A DNA stretch of 64,000 nucleotides, taken from NCBI GenBank assembly GCA_946803715.1, contig CAMPET010000143.1, forward strand, positions 49,753-113,752, given 5' to 3'. The DNA is from Beroe ovata (Eukaryota; Ctenophora; Nuda; Beroida; Beroidae). The notes beneath the pieces were generated by a model. That model saw only the letters and a program-made list of their open reading frames with translations, was not told where the DNA came from and did no database searches. Positions 61,401 through 64,000 of this stretch are shown piece after piece (the first letter of the stretch is position 1; every line of letters starts with the position of its first letter). Both the position numbers and the translations under genes were made by a program.

Positions 61401-64000
61401 AAGACACATCTTCTGAAGAATATACGGCAAGTGGCAGATGTGAGTGGTTGTTTTGAGAGGTGCTCAACCAAACCGGAGTGTTCAGGAGCAACATTTACCC
61501 CGTATCTCAACTTCTGTCGGTTGTTTGGGTGGTCAAGGGGTGAGCCGGTCCACTCTACATATGCCACAGTATACAACATCACTTCCTATGACTATAGGTG
61601 TGAAGGGAAGTTACCTCTTGATGAGAATTTGGAGCTGTTTGACGATGAAATTGAGGAGGGAGATGAATCATACTTTGGAGATACTGACAATGTCTTGCAG
61701 AACAGCAATGTGTTGAAGAGTGGTCACAAAGTATTCGAAATAACGGACAGCACTCAACACTGCCTGCTAAAGAACCAGACGTACACAATCGGTGAAATGC
61801 GGAAAGAAAGAGGTATCAGTACTGCTCACCACTGCTTTGAGAGATGTTCTCTTACCCATGACTGCGCTGCTGCAACCTATTCTCCATTCATTGCAACTTG
61901 TCGGTTGTTCAACCACACCAGAGATGGCCTTATCTCCACCAACTTTACGGTCAGGTACCGACTCTCTTCATTTGACTTCATCTGTGCTCGGTCTGTGGGA
62001 GCCTCTAGCGAATTCGCTGTAGAGGAAGGGAACGAGAGCATTCCAGAGGAATGGCAGAATGAGATAGTTGCTCAACCTACGCTAAAACCAGACACTGAGG
62101 CGCCTAACTCAAACAGTTCATGTCTATTAACAGGTCAAGTGTTCACTGGCGGGCTACTCGCTGTACTCACTGATCAGTCCAGTTATGAGGACTGCTTTGA
62201 GTCGTGTTCTGCTGACGAGAAGTGTCTTGCCGTTAATTTCAATCCGGGAAGAAAGATATGCCGACTGTATGACTGGTCATTTGAAGGACCATTTGTTACA
62301 AACTACGCTTCCCGTCATGGACTTGTCTCGTATGATTTCAAATGTGATCAAAAAGAATCAGGACAGTCAGTGCACGCTCCTGATCGCAGTACCCTCCTAA
62401 CCAAGGGTTCGTACTGCGTCTCTACAAACACCTACATTGTGGGTGGTCTATTGGAAACCATAGAACCAGTCACCAGTCTGAGATCGTGTTCAGAACAGTG
62501 TGATATGGATGATGAATGTGAGGCTGCAACATATACCGAAATGAGGTGTTCACTTCACAACACTACTGCTGAGAGAACTACACTACTGGAAAAGACAGGG
62601 TCGACTACACTTGACTTTACATGTGCAGATAACCCACAGATTAGGGTAGGAAAAACAGAGATTGGGGCTGGTAACCCCCTGATAGGGGCTGGTAACAATG
62701 CTGTGTTTAATAAAACAAATACCTCTAAAACAGGGTGTTTGTTGAAATATCAGATGTTCACAGGTGGTCTCATCGAATTATTGGCAGGTGTCAACTCAGC
62801 TGAAGACTGTTTTGCTGAATGTACCACTATGGATAACTGTACAGCTGTAACCTATTCACCAAGAACTAGGAAATGCTACTTACGTGATGCCAATTCTAGA
62901 GGTCCCATACTTACAGAGTTTTCCAAAATGGATGGACTTATTTCATACGATTTCAACTGTGATATAGAGCAGGACTTCACTTCCAACACTTCCTCTTGCC
63001 TGTTCCACGGCATGGTCTATACTGGAGACTTACTCGAGACAATGGGATCTGTCAATTCATCTCACGACTGTTTTGTGGAATGTGCCTCCTTGGAAAACTG
63101 TACTGTGGCTACTTTCAACCCAGTGGAGCTCATTTGTTTCCTGAGAGGACCAGCTTTCAGAGGTCCTGTTAGGGCAAAGTTTGCTGAATATGCAAACTTC
63201 TCCTCTTACGACTTCTCTTGTAAGCACAATGAGAACTCAGAACAAAGTCTAGGAGCAGGTGGTCTAGGTACCGCTGGTCCACTGGCAAAAGTTAGGATTC
63301 CTTGCCGATCATCAGGTACACAGTTTTCTGGACCGGTCATTGAGACGATAGGGAACATCAGTCATAGTTCCGATTGCTCAGAGCTATGTGCGATGAATCA
63401 GCACTGTTTTATTGCTACCTATCACCCTCTAGACATGCTGTGTGATATGGGTAACCGAACTAACATCGGCCCTATTGAAACGCCCTTCTCTAAGAATGCT
63501 AAGTTAGTCACATATGACTACCTCTGTGACGGCACTGCATGGCATGAAGAAATAGTTGTGGATGAAGAAGTCAAGAAAATCTCAGCCGAGATGATCATAG
63601 ATGAAAGTGACTCATCTGTACAGAATAATGTGGTTTCTGAAACAGTTTCAAAGTCAGGGGCATTTGTTCCGAATGCCACAAGCACTGAGACCCTAGTATC
63701 ACCCGAAGGACGTTCATATGAAGTGTTATTGGGTAAAGCATACCCTGGCACTTCCCTAAGAACAGTGGATAATGTGTCAACACCTCTAGAGTGCATGAAG
63801 TTGTGTTCTGTTGACACAATGTGTGTCTCAGCAACATTCAACCCACTATTCTCTAACTGTTCGATGAATAATATCATGACAAGCCCTGTCACTTCAGCAC
63901 TTTCGGTCGGAAGTAGTATGGTTTCTTTCAACTTCAGTCCAGTTCAAGAAAATGTTTCCAACGAAACATCTGCATCTCAAGACACCACTAAACCTGAGCC
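21822..64000 (+). CDS. Giant secreted mosaic protein: pseudo-astacin, TSP1, ricin-B, CC modules, PAN repeats (3' end off window)
   Basis: I chain about 47 exons (after collapsing haplotype duplicates) with GT-AG junctions and continuous phase, totalling about 5,900 codons and still open at base 64000. Order: signal peptide and degenerate astacin (21822-22590), nine TSP1 (22706-28690), ricin-B-like half domain split over 28828-28941 and 32746-32899, CC block 1 (33474-41521), PAN block 1 (41609-49614), CC block 2 (49700-58221), acidic exon (58400-59023), PAN block 2 (59116-64000). The weakest link is 33606 to 34121, where phase fits only if a small exon or a non-obvious acceptor is used. Intron 11 must be spliced although reading through it gives a stop at 28956-28958, so a short isoform ending there is possible. 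The block entries give details. If the chain is wrong, the pieces are two or more adjacent genes. Confidence 0.55.
22706..28690 (+). CDS. Nine thrombospondin type-1 repeats (exons 4-10)
   Basis: Exons 22706-22891, 26567-26752, 26903-27427, 27626-27826, 27962-28147, 28266-28493 and 28595-28690, all phase 1 at both ends. This is the symmetric phase class that allows exon shuffling. Three of them are exactly 186 bp and hold one repeat each. The 525-bp exon holds three, and the ninth is split over the last two exons. Each repeat has the W..W..CS..CG core, for example [24 protein letters not shown] and [12 protein letters not shown], followed by R-rich strands and the terminal Cys pair. TSP1 repeats bind matrix, glycosaminoglycans or other extracellular proteins, and the WxxW motifs are possible C-mannosylation sites. 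Intron 4 (22892-26566) is enlarged by repeats and a retroelement. Confidence 0.92.
22998..25320. repeat. Repeat complex in intron 4: 380-420 bp units with TTGCACGTGCAA cores
   Basis: At least three direct copies of a unit of 380-420 bp are anchored by GTTGCTATGG at about 24111, 24491 and 24909, with a weaker copy near 25222. Each carries the 12-bp palindrome TTGCACGTGCAA or a variant, then GATGCGCGCG. A linker (GGGCTCCC ... GCATTCTCTCTTTTA) precedes units at 22998, 24428 and 24830. Two segments of similar text lie in inverted orientation near 23218-23260 and 23962-24002. The whole is non-coding and looks like a satellite-like or non-autonomous transposon cluster. Confidence 0.75.
25590..26160 (+). 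mobile_element. Penelope-like retroelement 3' end with GIY-YIG domain, inactive
   Basis: The frame at 25611-25922 carries the GIY-YIG-type text [19 protein letters not shown], then [20 protein letters not shown] and [12 protein letters not shown]. This is characteristic of the endonuclease end of Penelope-like elements. The upstream Cys-containing part (CRMKEECPL) is in another frame, and a TAG interrupts before [16 protein letters not shown], so the copy is broken by one frameshift and one stop. It ends in an ATT-rich tail at 26133-26158. It sits inside intron 4 of the giant gene. Confidence 0.75.
28828..32899 (+). CDS. Ricin-B (beta-trefoil) like domain split across a 3.8-kb intron (exons 11-12)
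   Basis: Exon 28828-28941 reads [15 protein letters not shown] ... [10 protein letters not shown]. Exon 32746-32899 reads [16 protein letters not shown] ... CLDF ... FTMCGD. Joined in phase 1 they give the beta-trefoil order CL...V.L..C....QEW.W...G.L.S....CLD. The joined reading is much better than either half, which is my main reason for linking the TSP1 block to the downstream blocks. The donor is GTATGT and the acceptor CCCTAG. The intron 28942-32745 contains an entire gene on the opposite strand. If the intron is retained, a stop occurs at 28956-28958. Confidence 0.65.
29125..32536 (-). CDS. Secreted multi-exon protein of unknown family, nested in intron 11 of the giant gene
   Basis: Minus-strand exons: 32536-32467 (signal peptide [16 protein letters not shown]), 32372-31915, 31777-31563, 31413-31364, 31242-30995, 30685-30565, 30391-30155, 30102-29890, 29803-29480, a small exon starting at 29419, and 29267-29125 (stop TGA). 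Phases agree except around the 29419 exon, whose end I cannot fix. The total is roughly 690 residues. Exon 2 has a Ser/Glu/Asp tract from a 9-bp DNA repeat. Exon 3 is Cys-rich ([16 protein letters not shown]). Exon 5 looks like a beta-sandwich. The last exon has the ephrin-receptor/GCC2-like pattern [18 protein letters not shown] recognise no overall family. It is probably secreted, as no membrane segment is seen. Confidence 0.6.
31505..31566. repeat. 14-bp tandem repeat made of repeated splice-donor cores
   Basis: Four or five copies of a 14-bp unit which on the minus strand reads CACGTGTGAGTGAC. Each contains GTGAGT, the canonical donor, and a CACGTG palindrome. The array begins exactly at the donor of exon 3 of the nested gene (31563/31562). 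Only the first donor keeps the frame open, because the next codon is TGA. Confidence 0.85.
31940..32052. repeat. 9-bp coding repeat (Ser-Glu-Asp tract)
   Basis: About a dozen copies of CTCACTATC or CTCACCATC on the plus strand encode (Ser/Gly-Glu-Asp)n on the minus strand in exon 2 of the nested secreted protein. Acidic; length probably varies between alleles. Confidence 0.9.
32585..32735. repeat. AATC-rich simple repeat
   Basis: Imperfect tandem ATCAATCA and AATAAACCATAA motifs directly upstream of ricin-B exon 12 in the giant gene. Confidence 0.9.
33474..41521 (+). CDS. CC-module block 1 of the giant protein
   Basis: Exons: 33474-33606, 34121-34303, 36001-36124, 39068-39195, 39296-39470, 39573-39761, 40007-40104, 40238-40407, 40543-40715, 40853-41010, 41094-41236 and 41366-41521. 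Second-haplotype copies lie at 36359-36510 and 38606-38729. The recurring motif is C-P-x-G-x-x-x-T/S-G-(I/L) followed 15-40 residues later by a Cys-Cys pair: [10 protein letters not shown]...[13 protein letters not shown]...[13 protein letters not shown]...[13 protein letters not shown]...[23 protein letters not shown]...QCC. Spacing and the TG/CC signature recall the C-terminal Cys-rich repeats of PCSK9, which bind other extracellular proteins. That resemblance is inference. The 33606 to 34121 link is uncertain: a 29-bp exon at about 33919-33947 or a non-standard acceptor would restore phase. Confidence 0.6.
34152..36139. repeat. Haplotype pair A, first copy (second copy 36359-38744)
   Basis: The sequence from 34152 recurs from 36359, the base after the single N at 36358. 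The copies share the same CC exons, the same (TG)n microsatellites and flanks. The second copy has extra tandem duplications of a roughly 50-115 bp unit at 36510-36830. The first copy ends in about 220 bp with no counterpart. Best read as two alleles scaffolded in series. Confidence 0.75.
34304..36000 (+). other. Long intron within CC block 1
   Basis: Intron between CC exons. It holds AT-rich sequence, large TG-rich microsatellites at 35100-35320 and 35598-35624, and no exon I can support. The allelic version lies at 36511-38605 with microsatellites at 37476-37771 (gap 37652-37692) and 38053-38240. Confidence 0.6.
36163..36245. repeat. Hairpin-forming AT-rich insertion with GTGATATATATGAGTGA arms
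   Basis: A 17-bp arm near 36163-36180 (one extra C) is matched by its reverse complement at 36229-36245, and a related ATATATCAC motif follows at about 36290. It lies in the 220-bp tail present only in the first haplotype copy, so it may be a polymorphic foldback insertion. Confidence 0.6.
36359..38744. repeat. Haplotype pair A, second copy
   Basis: Counterpart of 34152-36139; see that entry. After 38744 the sequence continues as the unique path into the next exon at 39068. Confidence 0.75.
37652..37692. other. Assembly gap (41 N) in a TG tract
   Basis: Run of N within a (TG)n microsatellite of the second haplotype copy. Confidence 0.99.
41500..43745. repeat. Haplotype pair B, first copy (second copy 43747-45992)
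   Basis: 2,246 bp repeated at a fixed offset of 2,247 with no net length change and only about nine substitutions that I can see (for example 42062/44309). The second copy starts at the base after the lone N at 43746, and the first ends at the base before it. An unmerged contig overlap explains this better than a real duplication. Confidence 0.85.
41609..49614 (+). CDS. PAN/apple block 1 with a 3,952-bp exon of 13 repeats
   Basis: Exons: 41609-41869, 41969-42601, 42803-43033, 43142-43327, then 43416 onward (broken by N at 43746). The second-haplotype set is 43856-44116, 44216-44848, 45050-45280, 45389-45574 and the complete giant exon 45663-49614. All small exons are phase 1. Each PAN-like unit of about 75-95 residues reads [R/C]IE..xDYPGGTI ... 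L.(D/E)C...C....C.R.V....... C.LKN..H. The small exons hold single or paired units. The giant exon holds 13 in tandem, spaced by Lys/Asp-rich linkers. PAN/apple domains mediate protein or carbohydrate binding outside the cell. Repeats 2-9 have lost the leading Cys typical of the others, keeping four cysteines each. Confidence 0.8.
43747..45992. repeat. Haplotype pair B, second copy
   Basis: Counterpart of 41500-43745. It continues without interruption into the unique remainder of the giant PAN exon, whereas the first copy is cut at the N. Confidence 0.85.
46040..48283. repeat. Four tandem copies of a 561-bp higher-order coding repeat
   Basis: The start points 46040, 46601, 47162 and 47723 are exactly 561 bp apart (187 codons). 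Each unit encodes two PAN repeats of alternating type: one begins RIEKS.NYR.GTIS, the other [13 protein letters not shown]. Copies differ by scattered substitutions and keep the frame. This indicates recent amplification, or homogenisation, of a dimer rather than of single modules. Confidence 0.93.
49166..49255. repeat. 45-bp coding tandem repeat (Lys/Asp-rich linker)
   Basis: Two perfect or near-perfect 45-bp copies plus a partial one encode the charged linker [15 protein letters not shown] between PAN repeats 12 and 13 of the giant exon. Confidence 0.9.
49700..58221 (+). CDS. CC-module block 2 of the giant protein
   Basis: Exons with continuous phase: 49700-49866, 50181-50562, 50672-50811, 50955-51099, 51367-51492, 51805-51956, 52258-52422, 52610-52937, 53097-53185, 53411-53552, 53776-53897, then 55249-55330, 55503-55674, 55781-55869, 57713-57859 and 58016-58221. 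The second haplotype gives 53990-54180, 54330-54418, 54678-54819 and 55019-55140. The motifs are again Cys-Cys pairs and C-P-x-G-x-(V/I)-x-x-G turns: [58 protein letters not shown]. The 50181 exon includes a Cys-poor insert. The 52610 exon contains [12 protein letters not shown] and HRSKRVV, possible furin-type cleavage sites. The function is unknown; I infer an extracellular binding scaffold like block 1. Confidence 0.6.
49867..50180 (+). other. Intron, nothing else seen
   Basis: AT-rich intron of 314 bp within CC block 2; no repeat or other gene is visible. Confidence 0.7.
51592..51800. repeat. About 32-bp minisatellite (CCATCCTCACCCCAATCC type)
   Basis: Six or seven imperfect copies fill the intron just ahead of the exon at 51805. 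The C/T-rich unit may double as that exon's polypyrimidine tract. Confidence 0.9.
52430..52483. repeat. (TG)n microsatellite
   Basis: TG tract in the intron after the exon ending at 52422. Confidence 0.95.
52747..53960. repeat. Haplotype pair C, first copy (second copy 53990-55211)
   Basis: Similar over 1.2 kb, with several small indels in introns but exons of identical length (89, 142 and 122 bp). The second copy begins at the base after the lone N at 53989. The last 28 bases of the first copy (53961-53988) differ. Confidence 0.75.
53990..55211. repeat. Haplotype pair C, second copy
   Basis: Counterpart of 52747-53960. It begins mid-exon, which no real duplication would need, and continues into the unique exon at 55249. 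Confidence 0.75.
56196..56216 (-). terminator. Perfect 9-bp stem, 3-nt loop hairpin after the peptide gene
   Basis: CTACACATC pairs perfectly with GATGTGTAG around a 3-nt loop, 36 bp downstream of the peptide-precursor stop on the minus strand. It is probably in the 3' UTR. The role is unknown: it could affect 3'-end processing or stability, or be chance. Confidence 0.4.
56252..56686 (-). CDS. Putative secreted peptide (neuropeptide-like) precursor, 71 residues
   Basis: Two exons on the minus strand, 56686-56599 and 56379-56252, with GT-AG junctions and phase 1, ending in [23 protein letters not shown] is a clean signal peptide. After an acidic spacer (DENIETGELEDHN) comes the dibasic site LEKR, then [20 protein letters not shown], then an acidic/basic tail. 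KR is the standard prohormone-convertase site. The following Gln could become pyroglutamate, and the two Gly-Lys pairs (QYGK, TPFGK) have the form of amidation signals. There are no cysteines. Plan and size match neuropeptide precursors, but no known peptide family is recognised; a small basic secreted protein is the alternative. The gene lies in reverse orientation inside an intron of the giant gene. Confidence 0.55.
58400..59023 (+). CDS. Acidic exon of the giant protein
   Basis: A 624-bp exon in phase 1 at both ends. It starts with the end of a CC module ([17 protein letters not shown] ... VTCIF), then about 150 residues dominated by Glu, Asp, Ser and Gly, including repeats of [16 protein letters not shown] from a 30-bp DNA unit at about 58826-58975. 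It probably forms a flexible, highly charged spacer between CC block 2 and PAN block 2, possibly calcium-binding. The mirror frames (Ser/Pro on minus, Arg/Glu on plus) are shadows. Confidence 0.75.
59116..64000 (+). CDS. PAN/apple block 2: open exon of at least 4,885 bp, runs off the window
   Basis: After the acceptor TCTGTTTCAG the frame (first full codon at 59118) is open to base 64000 with no stop, about 1,628 codons. It holds 14 PAN/apple-like units plus one that has lost its first Cys. Examples of unit starts are [97 protein letters not shown] and [14 protein letters not shown]. Each continues ...C...C.....C.A.TY......C.L......G. and ends S(Y/F)DF.C. Linkers near 61150-61370 and 63530-63700 are acidic. 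Many N-glycosylation sequons are visible. Units here are more diverged from each other than in block 1. The 3' end, and any membrane anchor, lie beyond the window. Confidence 0.88.

Noticed and set aside
1-64000. CRISPR arrays, bacterial operons or phage
   Set aside because: No regular repeat-spacer structure, introns throughout, and animal-type proteins. All tandem repeats found are micro- or minisatellites or coding modules.

Overview
The window is animal nuclear DNA. Genes are split by short GT-AG introns, microsatellites are abundant, and the proteins are metazoan: chaperonin CCT6, an HDHD5-type mitochondrial hydrolase, a ciliary-type multi-RGS protein, secreted CAP proteins, TSP1, astacin and PAN/apple modules. 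The style (compact introns, huge tandem-module secreted proteins, LINE and Penelope-like debris) fits a marine invertebrate, possibly an early-branching one, but the species cannot be fixed from the sequence. The assembly is a draft with two N gaps (12574-12699, 37652-37692) and single-N contig joins at 5844, 11380, 14174, 36358, 43746 and 53989.

Layout. 0.6-4.9 kb: two minus-strand housekeeping genes, HDHD5 (one exon) and CCT6 (nine exons, 530 codons, complete). 7.3-11.8 kb: a head-to-head pair of secreted CAP genes. 12.4-13.5 kb: a three-exon minus-strand gene fragment that I do not recognise. 13.9-16.6 kb: nested LINE wreckage. 17.0-21.2 kb: a 1,412-residue RGS22-like protein with an uninterrupted coding exon.

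21.8-64.0 kb: the main feature. Following splice phase exon by exon, I can chain about 47 plus-strand exons into one candidate gene of roughly 5,900 codons that is still open at the window edge. Domain order is: signal peptide, degenerate astacin-like metalloprotease domain, nine TSP1 repeats, ricin-B-like half domain, a block of 'CC' modules resembling the PCSK9 C-terminal Cys-rich repeats, a PAN/apple block with a 3,952-bp exon of 13 repeats, a second CC block, an acidic exon, and a second PAN exon of at least 4,885 bp. Two minus-strand genes sit inside its introns: a secreted multi-exon protein (29125-32536) and a 71-residue peptide precursor with dibasic and amidation-type sites (56252-56686).

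Three apparent tandem duplications inside the giant gene (34.2-38.7, 41.5-46.0, 52.7-55.2 kb) each break exactly at a single-N join. They are best read as two haplotypes, or overlapping contig ends, laid end to end. The true gene is therefore about 5 kb shorter than drawn.
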